64,000 nt of DNA, from the NCBI RefSeq assembly GCF_000732195.1, contig NZ_JNNU01000009.1, positions 1 to 64,000 of the forward strand, read 5' to 3'. Shown piece after piece: positions 38,528-47,444 of this stretch; within the stretch, counting starts at the first letter, position 1, and each line of letters starts with the position of its first letter. Under the pieces are notes generated by a model, which did not search any database, was not told the DNA's origin, and saw only the letters and a program-made list of their open reading frames with translations. Made by a program: the position numbers and the translations under genes. The DNA comes from Neorhizobium vignae. Lineage in GTDB: Bacteria > Pseudomonadota > Alphaproteobacteria > Rhizobiales > Rhizobiaceae.

Positions 38528-40045
38528 ATGACTTCCAAGACGATCGCCGAAAAGAAGGATGACTATATTCAGTCTTTCTTGAGCCGTCGGTTTTCCCCCG
38601 CCGAGGTTTATGTCATTGCGACCCTCGCCGTGCTGCTCGCGTTCCTGCTGCGCATTTCGCTGCATGGCGTCCTCGACGAAAGAGCACCATTCACGTTCTT
38701 CATTCCGCCGATCCTGATTGCCGCCCTTATCGGCGGGATGCGGGCCTCGCTTTTCGCGGTGGCGCTTTCCGTTCTGGCAGCCTACGTCATCAAGGAGCTG
38801 ACGCCGCGGGGAGCCGTTTTTTCGGAAATGGCCATGATCAGCATCATCGGCGTGGTGATCGCACTGGTCGGCGAAATCCTTCACTCCGCACGCAAGGCGA
38901 TCGGGAAGGCCCAGGCGAAGGCTGAATCCCGCGAAGCCCATCTTCGCTCCGTCCTCGACACCGTTCTCGATGCCAGCATCGTCAGCACAAGGGACGGGAC
39001 GATCGTCTCCTTCAACGCCGCGGCTATCCGCCAGTTCGGCTACAGCGAAGAAGAGGTGGTCGGCCAGAACCTGCGCATGCTGATGCCGGAACCCTACCAC
39101 CGCGAACACGACGGTTACATGGAAAGGTATCTGAGGACCGGCGAGAAGCGGATCATCGGCATGGACCGCGTGGTCGTCGGTCGGCGCAAGGACGGCTCGA
39201 CCTTCCCGATGAAGCTTGCTGTCGGCGAAACCCATACCGGCGGGGAAACCTTCTTCACCGGCTTCGTGCGCGACCTGACCGAACGCGAGGAATCGGCGGC
39301 GCGCCTGCAGGAGATCCAGGGAGAACTCGCACGGCTCGCCCGCCTCAATGAAATGGGTGAAATGGCATCCACCCTCGCCCACGAACTGAACCAGCCCCTC
39401 TCGGCGATCGCCAACTATGTGCATGGTTGCGCACGCCTTCTGCGCGACATGGATGAAGCCATCGCGGTGCGCATGCGCGAAGCGCTGGAAGAGACGGCGC
39501 GTCAGTCGCTCAGGGCGGGCCAGATCATCAAGCACCTCCGGGAATTCGTGACCAAGGGCGAGACTGAAAAGGCGCCGGAGAACATCCGGCGCCTGGTAGA
39601 AGAAGCCGGCGCCCTGGCGCTGGTCGGCTCGCGCGAAAAAGGTGTCCGGGCGATTTTCGAGTTCGCGCCAGGACCGGAAATGGTCACCGTCGACCGCATT
39701 CAGGTCCAGCAGGTCCTCACCAACCTGATGCGCAACGCCATCGAGGCGATGCGCGACAGCCAGCGGCGGGAACTGGTCATCCGCACCCTCCAGGAGGACG
39801 AAGACATGATCCAGGTGATCGTCCAGGATACCGGCCCCGGCATTCCCGAAGAGATCGCCGATCAGCTTTTCAAACCCTTCGTCACCACCAAGGCCGGCGG
39901 CATGGGAATAGGGCTTTCGATTTCCAAGCGCATCGTCGAAGCGCATGGCGGCGAGATGACGGTGACGCGCAATGCGGCCGGAGGAGCGACGTTCCGTTTC
40001 ACACTCCCGATCGACAAGGAGGAACGCGAGAATGCAGATGGGTGA
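38528..40045 (+). CDS. fixL: Oxygen-sensing heme histidine kinase FixL
   Basis: Membrane-bound oxygen sensor that phosphorylates FixJ when oxygen leaves the PAS heme. 505 residues, the same length as S. meliloti FixL. Four membrane helices lie at about 28-120. The heme PAS domain is at about 140-255, with proximal ligand H194 in [11 protein letters not shown], gating R214 in GMDRVV and the FG-loop segment [15 protein letters not shown]. The kinase has H285 in [13 protein letters not shown], then NAIEAM and GGMGIGLS. Residue numbers coincide with those published for S. meliloti. The ATG is preceded by a weak AGG. It overlaps fixJ. Confidence 0.97.
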   Translation: MTSKTIAEKKDDYIQSFLSRRFSPAEVYVIATLAVLLAFLLRISLHGVLDERAPFTFFIPPILIAALIGGMRASLFAVALSVLAAYVIKELTPRGAVFSEMAMISIIGVVIALVGEILHSARKAIGKAQAKAESREAHLRSVLDTVLDASIVSTRDGTIVSFNAAAIRQFGYSEEEVVGQNLRMLMPEPYHREHDGYMERYLRTGEKRIIGMDRVVVGRRKDGSTFPMKLAVGETHTGGETFFTGFVRDLTEREESAARLQEIQGELARLARLNEMGEMASTLAHELNQPLSAIANYVHGCARLLRDMDEAIAVRMREALEETARQSLRAGQIIKHLREFVTKGETEKAPENIRRLVEEAGALALVGSREKGVRAIFEFAPGPEMVTVDRIQVQQVLTNLMRNAIEAMRDSQRRELVIRTLQEDEDMIQVIVQDTGPGIPEEIADQLFKPFVTTKAGGMGIGLSISKRIVEAHGGEMTVTRNAAGGATFRFTLPIDKEERENADG

Positions 40046-40652
40046 CTACACGATCCATATCGTCGACGACGAGGAGCCGGTCAGAAAGTCCCTTGCCTTC
40101 ATGCTGACCATGAACGGCTTTGCCGTGCGCATGCATGAAACCGCCTCGTCCTTCCTGCAGTTCGCGCCGAGCGTGCGAAACGGCGTTTTGGTCACCGACC
40201 TCAGGATGCCGGACATGACCGGCGTCGAACTGATCCGCAAGCTGACAACCAGCCGGACCGGCATTCCTTCCATCGTCATCACCGGCCATGGCGACGTGCC
40301 GATGGCGGTGGAGGCGATGAAGGCAGGCGCTGTCGATTTCATCGAAAAACCGTTCGGCGACACGGTCATCATCGAAGCGATCCAGCGGGCCGCCGAGCTG
40401 CTGTCGGATAAAATGCTCGATACGGACGACCTGGCCGAGGTTCAGACGCGGCTTGAAAGCCTGAGCGATCGGGAGCGGCAGGTGCTGGCGGCCGTGGTTG
40501 CCGGTCTGCCGAACAAGTCGATCGCCTACGATCTCGACATAAGCCCCCGCACCGTCGAGGTGCATCGCGCCAACGTCATGGCCAAGATGAAGGCGAAAAG
40601 CCTGCCGCAACTCGTTCGCATGGCGATCGCCGCCGGTTTCGGCCCCCATTGA
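40032..40652 (+). CDS. fixJ: Response regulator FixJ
   Basis: 206 residues. The receiver domain (about 5-125) has the acidic pocket VDDEE, D56 in VTDLRMPD (D54 in S. meliloti; this start adds two residues) and K106 in FIEKPF. The LuxR-type helix-turn-helix (about 140-205) reads [19 protein letters not shown] and [13 protein letters not shown]. It activates fixK and, in S. meliloti, nifA. ATG 40032 follows AGGAGG with a 9-nt gap and lies inside the end of fixL, so translation is coupled. Confidence 0.96.
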   Translation: MQMGDYTIHIVDDEEPVRKSLAFMLTMNGFAVRMHETASSFLQFAPSVRNGVLVTDLRMPDMTGVELIRKLTTSRTGIPSIVITGHGDVPMAVEAMKAGAVDFIEKPFGDTVIIEAIQRAAELLSDKMLDTDDLAEVQTRLESLSDRERQVLAAVVAGLPNKSIAYDLDISPRTVEVHRANVMAKMKAKSLPQLVRMAIAAGFGPH

Positions 40653-40676
40653 ACGGCGGAAAAATATTGGGATTTC

Positions 40677-40690
40677 TTGATCTATCGCAA
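40677..40690 (+). promoter_or_regulatory. Imperfect anaerobox (FixK/FNR-type site) upstream of the receiver gene
   Basis: TTGATCTATCGCAA, with the left half TTGAT perfect and the right half CGCAA matching three of five in ATCAA, spaced by four. It is 27 nt before the start codon, so a repression or weak activation site is possible. Confidence 0.4.
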
Positions 40691-40716
40691 AGCGCTACTC
40701 CCCAGGCAGGCCCTAG

Positions 40717-41118
40717 ATGTCTGATTTGAGCGGCTCTCCGGCTGCCCCCACCCGCGCGGGAAGTTTGGTGTTATCACAAGCGAGAAGCATAGTCGTCATC
40801 GCGCCCGATCTCGGTCTCAGGCAGTCGTTGACATTCGCACTCGAGGTAGAGGGCTACCGCGTCGAGGCGCATGAATCCTGGCGCAAGAACACCGCTGTCC
40901 TTGGTCCCACTCTGTGCATGATCATCGACGACCAGGTGCTGCGTTCTTCGAGCGATATCCTGCAGCGCGTGCTCCAGTCGGGTCAGGCAGTAATCCTGCT
41001 CACCGACGGCATGTCTCCACCAATCGAAGGCGAACTCGGCCCGGTCCTGAGTCTTACCAAGCCGTTCAACGGCGCCGATCTCCTGGGGCTCGTCAAGAAC
41101 CTTGCGCTCACGGCCTGA
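40717..41118 (+). CDS. Degenerate single receiver-domain protein between fixJ and fixK
   Basis: 133 residues with one receiver-like domain and no output domain. Aligned to the fold, the phosphoacceptor position is D71 (MIIDDQVL), T96 matches the conserved Thr/Ser (ILLTDG) and K115 the conserved Lys (SLTKPF). The metal pocket keeps one acidic residue (D31 in IAPDLGL) instead of two. Without DNA-binding it may divert phosphate, bind FixL or FixJ, or act like the S. meliloti antikinase FixT, to which it shows no visible similarity. It is 64 nt after fixJ and about 110 nt before fixK. Confidence 0.8.
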   Translation: MSDLSGSPAAPTRAGSLVLSQARSIVVIAPDLGLRQSLTFALEVEGYRVEAHESWRKNTAVLGPTLCMIIDDQVLRSSSDILQRVLQSGQAVILLTDGMSPPIEGELGPVLSLTKPFNGADLLGLVKNLALTA

Positions 41119-41149
41119 GCCGGTTCGAAGCGGTCCTTCCGCCCCGCCC

Positions 41150-41166
41150 TACGTAAATCCCCCTAG
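41150..41166 (+). promoter_or_regulatory. Candidate FixJ-binding site upstream of fixK
   Basis: TACGTAAATCCCCCTAG lies about 70 nt before the fixK start. It resembles my recollection of the class of FixJ~P sites from in-vitro selection (a TAMGTA element followed by a CCYTA element). It fits direct activation of fixK by FixJ. Confidence 0.5.
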
Positions 41167-41235
41167 TGATACAACCCAATTTTTCCCCTGCACGTCTTCT
41201 GTCATCTTGACACTACAGCAAGGGGAGACGTGAAG

Positions 41236-41886
41236 ATGCACACCGCAGCCGCTGATGCCACGAAGTTGCAGCTCACCAAGAGCCAGATCGTGATCGCACC
41301 CCAGACAGCGGGTCTCTTCCGGGCCAATTCTGTGACGACCTTCAATGCCGGCGCCGAAATCTACGCCCCCGGCGACAAGGCGGGGACCTTCTATCACGTC
41401 GAATTCGGTGCCGTACGGATCCACCGCCTGTTGTCGGACGGAAGGAGGCAGGTCATCGCCTTCCATCTGGCCGGAGAAACTTTCGGGTTTGAGGCTGACC
41501 GGACCCATAGTTTCTTCGCCGAAGCCATCGCTCCGACAGGCTTGCGCGCCATAAGCCGCACCGCCAACGACCAGGCCTTGCCGGAACTGCTTTCTCTGGC
41601 GCTGCGCGGCATGCTGCGCGCCCAGGAACATATCATGATGATCGGCCGTCAGACGGCGGTGGAACGGATCGCCGGTTTCCTCGTCGACATGGCGGAACGC
41701 CAGGGCGGGCTCGAACATTTCGACATTCCCATGACCCGGCTGGATATAGCCGACTATTTAGGCCTGACGATCGAAACGGTGTCGCGCGTTTTCGCAAAAC
41801 TCCGTGCGGCCGGCCTTATCAAACTGCGGAGCATTCGTTGCATCGAGATCAAGAAGCACGAAGCACTCCGCAGCCTCTGCGCATGA
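41236..41886 (+). CDS. fixK: FixK-type Crp/Fnr transcriptional regulator
   Basis: 216 residues. The cyclic-nucleotide-binding-like beta-roll (about 25-115) contains the FixK-specific IHRLLSDGRRQVIAFHL and GFEADRTHSFFAEAI. The dimer helix has MIGRQTAVERIAGFLVDM, and the helix-turn-helix is MTRLDIADYLGLTIETVSRV. The N-terminal cysteines of FNR's 4Fe-4S cluster are missing; only C202 and C215 exist near the C-terminus, which recalls the redox-sensitive cysteine of Bradyrhizobium FixK2. GTG 41230 is an alternative start; AGGGGA lies upstream of both. It would switch on anaerobox genes at low oxygen. No fixNOQP genes are in the window. Confidence 0.93.
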   Translation: MHTAAADATKLQLTKSQIVIAPQTAGLFRANSVTTFNAGAEIYAPGDKAGTFYHVEFGAVRIHRLLSDGRRQVIAFHLAGETFGFEADRTHSFFAEAIAPTGLRAISRTANDQALPELLSLALRGMLRAQEHIMMIGRQTAVERIAGFLVDMAERQGGLEHFDIPMTRLDIADYLGLTIETVSRVFAKLRAAGLIKLRSIRCIEIKKHEALRSLCA

Positions 41887-41915
41887 CAGTCAATGAACGT
41901 GCATAGCAGTGCATG

Positions 41916-41939
41916 AGCGGACGATGGCGGTCGTCCGCT
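41916..41939. terminator. Hairpin between fixK and cutC
   Basis: A 9-bp perfect stem AGCGGACGA/TCGTCCGCT with a 6-nt loop, no T-tract, between converging genes. Confidence 0.4.
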
Positions 41940-42060
41940 GACCATGGAAGTGCATCTCTCCTCTATTCGTATCATCCTCCCTCACTGCCGAGCGGCAGGT
42001 CGTCGTCCCCCCGGCGGCCTGCCGCAAAGTCGTGCCTGCCGATCAGCAGAGACCTGAGCA

Positions 42061-42798
42061 TCAGTCCCGCGCCACTTCCAGTTCGTCGAGCAAACCGCGC
42101 ATCTGCCGAACGATCTCGCTGCTTGTCTCGTGAGAAGCAGGCGCCTGGAAACCGAAGGCGACGGCGCGCTCATCCTTGCCTTCGACGGGCCGGCGGCAGG
42201 AACTGTGGACCTCGTGCACGCCGGTTTCCCGAACCACCCGTTCGACGGTCGCGATATTGATGCCGCCGCCGGGCATGATCGACACCCGGTCCCCCGCCCG
42301 CTCCACCAGCATCGTCAGCATGTCGATCCCTTCCGGCCCGCTCACCTTGAGACCCGAGGTCAGGACACGCTCGACGCCGAGTTCGATAGCCTGCTCCAAG
42401 GCTTCGAACGGATCCGGCACCAGATCGAAGGCGCGGTGGAGGGTCACGCCGAGGCCTTGCGACTGCGCCATCAGCCGCTTGAGCAGGGGCATGTCGAGCG
42501 TCATGTCCGGACGGCTCGCTCCTATCACCACACCCGCCAAACCGGCCGCCCGCACCGCATCGATATCGGCCATCATCGCCGCCTCGTTGTCGGCGTCGTA
42601 GACGAAGCTGCCGGCCCGCGGCCGGATGATCGCATAGACCGGGATCGGCGCCCTGGCGGCAAGCGCGATCATGCCCGGCGGCGGCGTCAGCCCGCCGACA
42701 TCGAGTGCCGCGCAGAGTTCGATGCGGTTTGCGCCACCGGCGATGGCGGCGGCCACACCTTCGGGACTATCGACGCAGACTTCGAGCAGGATGGACAG
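42061..42798 (-). CDS. cutC: CutC family TIM-barrel protein, apparent CTG start
   Basis: 245 residues. The CutC family includes copper-homeostasis-linked proteins of uncertain enzyme activity. Motifs are ANRIELCAALDVGGLTP, IPVYAIIRPR, VIGASRPDMTLD, VTLHRAFDL, RVLTSGLKVSG and SIMPGGGI. The first beta strand ILLEVCVDSPEG lies upstream of any ATG, GTG or TTG. The codon CTG at 42798-42796 has AAGGAG 7 nt before it and gives the family N-terminus SILLEVCVD. The first ordinary start, GTG 42756, would delete that strand. It is close to a ROK kinase gene but not overlapping. Confidence 0.83.
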   Translation of the reverse strand: MSILLEVCVDSPEGVAAAIAGGANRIELCAALDVGGLTPPPGMIALAARAPIPVYAIIRPRAGSFVYDADNEAAMMADIDAVRAAGLAGVVIGASRPDMTLDMPLLKRLMAQSQGLGVTLHRAFDLVPDPFEALEQAIELGVERVLTSGLKVSGPEGIDMLTMLVERAGDRVSIMPGGGINIATVERVVRETGVHEVHSSCRRPVEGKDERAVAFGFQAPASHETSSEIVRQMRGLLDELEVARD

Positions 42799-42905
42799 GA
42801 TCAGTCTCCTTGATGACCAGCACTCTTGTAACAGCAGGCGCCCCTGAAAGGCATTCTAATGATCTTGAGCGGCACTTTCGCGACCGTGGACGGCGCTTTC
42901 GCAAC

Positions 42906-43895
42906 CTAGACGGCGCTCTGATGCCCGAGCACGGCAGCGCCGACCAGCCCGCCATCCTCCTGCCGCAGCGCCGGTGTCACCAGCGGGTGATCGAAGCGGT
43001 TGAGGATACGCTTGCGCACCGCCCCGTCCAGCGCATCGATGAGCGGCGTGACCGATGCGAGCCCGCCGCCGACCGGCACGATCGAGGCGCCGGTGACATT
43101 GACCGACAGCGCCAGCGGATCGGCGATGAGTTCGAGATAGACGCCGACAGTCCTTGCCGCCCTCGCCTCGTCCGCCTGCCAGTCTTCGAGGATCCGGTAG
43201 CTCGTTTCCTCGCAGCCATGCAGGAAATGATGCAGCCGCTCGATGCCGCGTGCCCCGCCGATCGTATCGACGCAGCCCGACTGGCCGCAGCCGCAGGAGA
43301 AACGCGGAATATGGATCGTCTCCCCGTCGAGTTCGACCGTCGTGTTGAGGATCGGGCCGTGGCCCCATTCGCCGGTGACGCCACCCGCCCCGCGCACCAG
43401 CCGTCCGTCGATCGCCAGCCCCCCGCCGATGCCGGTGCCCATGATGGCGCAGAAGACCACCGAATGGCCGCGCCCGGCGCCCTCGTTGGCTTCGGCAAGC
43501 GTCAGGCAGTCCGCGTCATTGGCAGCCAGTACCGGCCGCCCGAGGATCGCCGAAAGCTCGTCGCCGATCCGCCGTCCGGTGATGCAGGGAATATTGGCCG
43601 AGGTGGCGATGCCGTTTCTGGGGTCGATGAGGCCGGCGATCGACAGCGCCAACGGCGAAGCTGGATCGCCGACATGCGCATTGCGCTCGATCAGCGCCGA
43701 AAGCGAGGCGGCAAGCTCGTGCCAGTCCGCAGCCGGGGTCGCCACCTTTTCGAGCGGCACCAGCGCGCCCGGCGCCGGCGAGACCGCGAATTTCATGAAC
43801 GACCCGCCGATATCGACGCAGAAGACCGGTCTTGCGGGCGCAGCGTTGCCAATTGCCGGCTGGTCTGTCGTGCGGGGTGTGGAGCCGGTGCTCAT
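42906..43895 (-). CDS. ROK-family sugar kinase (N-acetylglucosamine/glucokinase-like)
   Basis: 329 residues. The phosphate motif VFCVDIGGSFMKF (about 24-36), LAANDADCLTLAE with catalytic Asp, GTGIGGGLAIDG, GEWGHGPI (sugar-binding Glu and His) and the zinc motif CGCGQSGCVDTIGG all match ROK kinases of the NagK/glucokinase type. It phosphorylates a hexose or amino sugar. Its ATG overlaps the stop of the upstream dipeptide-type permease by 4 nt, so the sugar kinase is probably co-translated with an importer of a sugar-linked or peptide-like substrate. Confidence 0.9.
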   Translation of the reverse strand: MSTGSTPRTTDQPAIGNAAPARPVFCVDIGGSFMKFAVSPAPGALVPLEKVATPAADWHELAASLSALIERNAHVGDPASPLALSIAGLIDPRNGIATSANIPCITGRRIGDELSAILGRPVLAANDADCLTLAEANEGAGRGHSVVFCAIMGTGIGGGLAIDGRLVRGAGGVTGEWGHGPILNTTVELDGETIHIPRFSCGCGQSGCVDTIGGARGIERLHHFLHGCEETSYRILEDWQADEARAARTVGVYLELIADPLALSVNVTGASIVPVGGGLASVTPLIDALDGAVRKRILNRFDHPLVTPALRQEDGGLVGAAVLGHQSAV

Positions 43896-44758
43896 TTGCG
43901 CGGATCCAGAAGGTCGCGAAGGCCGTCGCCGAGGATGTTGAAGCCGAGCACGGTGATCATGATCGCAAGACCGGGAAACAGCGACATCCAGATGTTGAGG
44001 CCGAGATAGTTGCGGCCGTCGCTCATCATCGCGCCCCATTCGGGAAGCGGCGGCTGGGCGCCGAGGCCGAGGAACGACAGGCTTGCGGCCGACAGGATGA
44101 CCGTGCCGGCGGTCAGCGTCGACTGCACGATGATCGGCCCGATCGCGTTGCGCAGGATATAGTGGCTCATGATGCGGCGGCGCGAGATGCCGAGCGAGAT
44201 AGCGGCTTCGACATAATCCATGCGCTTCAGGCCCAGCGTCAGGTTGCGGCTGAGCCGGGCGTAGACCGGCACGGAGAAAATGGCAATGGCGATCAGAAGG
44301 TTGATCAGGCTGGAGCCGAGCACGCTGACGATCAGGATGGCGAGAACGATGCCCGGAAAGGCAAACAGGATGTCCATCGTCCACATGATCGCCTGGTCGA
44401 CATACCGGCCGCTCATGCCCGACAGGATGCCGAGCGGCACCCCGACAAGCACCGCCAACCCGACGGCCAGAACCACCTCGGCCAAGGAGATGCGCGCTCC
44501 GAAGATGACGCGGGCAAAGATATCGCGGCCATTGTCGTCGGTGCCGAACGGATGCGCCAGCGACGGCGGCTCCATGATCGCCAGCAGGTCCTGGACATAG
44601 GGATCGGCCGGCGCGATCAGCGGCGCGAAGATCGCGGCGAGCACGATAATGCCGATCAGGAAGCCGCCGATGGTGATGCTGCGATGGGTCGCCATCCAGC
44701 GCAGTCCCCGGTAGACCGCCGGCCGGCGCGACGCGATATCGGTGTCAACGGATGCCAT
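43892..44758 (-). CDS. Dipeptide/oligopeptide-type ABC permease (DppC-like)
   Basis: 288 residues, six membrane helices with the OppC-type N-terminal helix. The segment HPFGTDDNGRDIFARVIFGAR is the DppC signature, and DYVEAAISLGISRRRIM...HYILRNAIGP the EAA loop. It starts one base inside the stop of the DppB-like gene (TGATG) and overlaps the ROK kinase start, so the leftward genes form one operon. Confidence 0.93.
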   Translation of the reverse strand: MASVDTDIASRRPAVYRGLRWMATHRSITIGGFLIGIIVLAAIFAPLIAPADPYVQDLLAIMEPPSLAHPFGTDDNGRDIFARVIFGARISLAEVVLAVGLAVLVGVPLGILSGMSGRYVDQAIMWTMDILFAFPGIVLAILIVSVLGSSLINLLIAIAIFSVPVYARLSRNLTLGLKRMDYVEAAISLGISRRRIMSHYILRNAIGPIIVQSTLTAGTVILSAASLSFLGLGAQPPLPEWGAMMSDGRNYLGLNIWMSLFPGLAIMITVLGFNILGDGLRDLLDPRK

Positions 44759-45678
44759 CAGTCGAACCTTATCTTCGGGTTGAGGAAGGCGATCAGCATC
44801 TCCGCCAGGAAATTGATGACGACGACGCCGGTGACGGCGACGAGGGTCACGCCCTGGATGACGGGATAGTCGCGGTAACGCACCGCATCGACGAGGAAAC
44901 GTCCGATGCCCGGCCAGTTGAAGACGGATTCGGTCACGACAGCGCCCCCCATCAGGCTGCCGAAATTCAAGCCCACGATGGTGATGATCGGCAGCAGCGC
45001 ATTGCGCAGCGCATGGCTCCAGTAGATGTTCCTCGGCAGGACGCCCTTGGCGTAAGCCGTGCGGATATAGTCCTGGCTCATCACCTCGATCATGCTGGAA
45101 CGGGTCATGCGGGCGATGACCGCGGTCGGCAGTACGGCCAGCGTGATCGACGGCAGGATGAAGCTCTTCCAGGATGCGGCACCGAGCAGCGGCAGCCAGC
45201 CGAGCTGCACGGAAAACGTATTCATCGCCATCAGCGCCAGCCAGAAATTGGCGATCGAGGCGCCGGCAATCGCAAGGATCATCACGATCTGGTCCGGCCA
45301 GCCATGCCGGTAGATCGCCGCGATCATGCCGGCCGGTACACCGATGCCGATGGCGATCAGATAGGCGGTGATCGCAAGCCCAATAGTGAACGGCAGGCGC
45401 TCGGCGATCTCATCGACGACCGGCAGCTTGGATTTGATCGAAATACCGAGATCGCCCCTCACCGCGCCATAGGCGAAGGAAGCGTATTGCGCCGGCAGGC
45501 TGCGGTCGAGGCCAAGCCGGACGGTCATGTTGTCGACGGCTTCCTGCGTTGCCTCGGCTCCGGCCATCAACCGCGCCGGATCGCCCGGCAGCGCGCGGAT
45601 CGCCACGAAGACCAGCAGCGACACGCCGATCAGGATCAGCGGCAGGGCCAGCAGTTTCTTGGTGATATAGGCTCTCAT
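44758..45678 (-). CDS. Dipeptide/oligopeptide-type ABC permease (DppB-like)
   Basis: 306 residues, six hydrophobic helices. The N-terminus RAYITKKLLALPLILIGVSL and RALPGDPARLMAG are typical DppB features, with MSQDYIRTAYAKGV then RNALLPIITIVGLNFG as the EAA region. I chose ATG 45678 over an upstream in-frame start because the family N-terminus begins there. An attenuator lies between it and the binding-protein gene. The ATPase genes dppD and dppF are not present. Confidence 0.93.
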   Translation of the reverse strand: MRAYITKKLLALPLILIGVSLLVFVAIRALPGDPARLMAGAEATQEAVDNMTVRLGLDRSLPAQYASFAYGAVRGDLGISIKSKLPVVDEIAERLPFTIGLAITAYLIAIGIGVPAGMIAAIYRHGWPDQIVMILAIAGASIANFWLALMAMNTFSVQLGWLPLLGAASWKSFILPSITLAVLPTAVIARMTRSSMIEVMSQDYIRTAYAKGVLPRNIYWSHALRNALLPIITIVGLNFGSLMGGAVVTESVFNWPGIGRFLVDAVRYRDYPVIQGVTLVAVTGVVVINFLAEMLIAFLNPKIRFD

Positions 45679-45728
45679 CCGCCTGCTGTCTTTCGGGGCC
45701 CGGACGGGCCTCATTCACTGAAAAAGGA

Positions 45729-45758
45729 AACGGCGGGCGGATTTCTCCACCCGCCGTC
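45729..45758 (-). terminator. Attenuator between dppA-like and dppB-like genes
   Basis: An 11-bp stem (ACGGCGGGCGG/CCACCCGCCGT, one mismatch) and, read leftwards, a TTTCCTTTTT tail. Confidence 0.75.
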
Positions 45759-45769
45759 GTGTTACGATC

Positions 45770-47308
45770 CTACTGCTTCTTGGCGTCCTTGACGACGATC
45801 AGGCCGCCGGGGATCACCCAGGTGCCCTTGACGCTGGCGCGCGTCGCAAACAGGTCCTGCTTGGTATAGAGCAGAACATGCGGAGCCTGCTCGTTCACTT
45901 GTCTCTGGGCGTCGACATAGATCGCGTTGCGCGCCTTTTCGTCGAGCGTCGAGGCAGCCTTGTCGATCAGTTCGTCAAGCTTGGCATCGGAGAAGAAGCC
46001 GAGGTTCGCGCCGGCGGGCGACGCGCTCTTCGTGTAGTAGAGCGGGCGGAACTGCAGGTCGGCGCCGTTGACGCCCGACGACCAGGAGGCGATCGACGAG
46101 CCGATATTGTCCTTCTCCTTACCGGCCGGATCCTGGAAGGCCGCCTTCGACCAGACGCCACCTTCCATCTTGCGCACGTCCAGCTTGACGCCGGCCTTGG
46201 CCCACATCGCCTGCAGCAGTTCGCCGATGCGTGATTCCTGCTCCTGCACGATGGTCGACATGGAGAACCCGTCCGGATAACCGGCTTCCTTCAGGAGCTG
46301 CTTCGCCTTCTCGACATTGTACGGATAGGGATTGAGCGTCTTGTCGTAACCGGGGGTGACCGGAGCGAGCGGCGAATTCGCCGGCGTCGCATAACCGTTC
46401 ATGAACGCCTTGACGATGCCGTCGCGGTCGGTCGCATAGTTCAGCGCCTGGCGGACGCGCACATCGTCGAGCGGCTTCAGCTTGGTGTTGAGCGACACCC
46501 AGAAGACGGCCGAACCATCGGTCGTCGAGAGCTTCATCTCCGGGTTCGCCTTGACCTGCGCGGCAAACGCAGCCGGGAACGGGTTGATGACGTCGGCGTC
46601 ACCGGTCTGCAGCGCCATGTTCATCACCGAAGGCTCGGCCGTCCAGGTCCACTTGATCTGGTCCTCGCCCTTCGGCGCGCCGCCCCACCATTCGGTGTTC
46701 TTGGCCTGGATCACGTATTCGCCGGACTTGTATTCCTGCAGCTTGTAGGGACCGGTGCCGACGGCCTTGGAGCCGACCGTGCCGGCAGCATCGGCAGTCG
46801 GGCTGACCATCAGGCAGGGACCGGTCGACAATAGTGCCAGGAAGGCCGGGTACTGGGTCTTCAGCTTGAACTGAACGGTCATCGGATCGACGGCGGTCAC
46901 GCCTTCGAGGAAGGTGCGCAAACGGCCGCTGGCGGCAAGGCCGCGCTTGGTGTCGAGGTGACGGGTGAAATTCTTGACCACGGCATCGGCATCGAACGCC
47001 GTGCCGTCATGGAACTTGACGCCCGGACGCAGCTTGAAGGTCCAGACGAGACCGGAAGCGTCTGCCGACCATTCGGTGGCGAGCGCGGGCTTCAGCGACA
47101 GATCGGGATCGCGCTTGACGAGACCTTCATACATCGGGTCCAGCAGAGCGGCCGTATAGGTGGCGGTCTGATCGCCCGGATCCATGGAGCGCGGGGCTTC
47201 GGCCTGCATCACGTTGAGCGTCGCGGCACTCGCCGCAGCCGGAAACACGAGGCTGCCCGCAACCGTGCAGGCAAGCGCAAAATGACGGCTTTTCAGGAAC
47301 ATGGTCAT
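45770..47308 (-). CDS. Periplasmic solute-binding protein, DppA/OppA family
   Basis: 512 residues (SBP family 5). The signal peptide ends at ASA near residue 28. ATEWSADASGLVWTFKLRPG and VKFHDGTAFDADAVVKN are family hallmarks, followed by GTGPYKLQEYKSGEYVIQA and VRVRQALNYATDRDGIVKAF. It captures peptides or, in some members, nickel, heme, opines or glycans. Together with DppBC-like permeases and a ROK kinase, the ligand may contain an amino sugar. ATG 47308 follows GGGTGA. Confidence 0.93.
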   Translation of the reverse strand: MTMFLKSRHFALACTVAGSLVFPAAASAATLNVMQAEAPRSMDPGDQTATYTAALLDPMYEGLVKRDPDLSLKPALATEWSADASGLVWTFKLRPGVKFHDGTAFDADAVVKNFTRHLDTKRGLAASGRLRTFLEGVTAVDPMTVQFKLKTQYPAFLALLSTGPCLMVSPTADAAGTVGSKAVGTGPYKLQEYKSGEYVIQAKNTEWWGGAPKGEDQIKWTWTAEPSVMNMALQTGDADVINPFPAAFAAQVKANPEMKLSTTDGSAVFWVSLNTKLKPLDDVRVRQALNYATDRDGIVKAFMNGYATPANSPLAPVTPGYDKTLNPYPYNVEKAKQLLKEAGYPDGFSMSTIVQEQESRIGELLQAMWAKAGVKLDVRKMEGGVWSKAAFQDPAGKEKDNIGSSIASWSSGVNGADLQFRPLYYTKSASPAGANLGFFSDAKLDELIDKAASTLDEKARNAIYVDAQRQVNEQAPHVLLYTKQDLFATRASVKGTWVIPGGLIVVKDAKKQ

Positions 47309-47389
47309 AGTTGTTCACCCTTGGTTTTGTTGACATGAGGGCGGACATTGCCGCCTTAGATCATTTTTATAATTTATTGGCGTTGATTT

Positions 47390-47404
47390 GTTCATTTTCT
47401 GAAC
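47390..47404. promoter_or_regulatory. Inverted repeat in the divergent dppA-like / ROK regulator region
   Basis: GTTCA-TTTTC-TGAAC, perfect 5-bp arms, in an AT-rich 136-nt gap. It is placed to be the operator for the divergent ROK regulator. Confidence 0.4.
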
Positions 47405-47444
47405 TTAGTGTCAACCCACCTTCACAAACCGAAAACAGCCGCCC

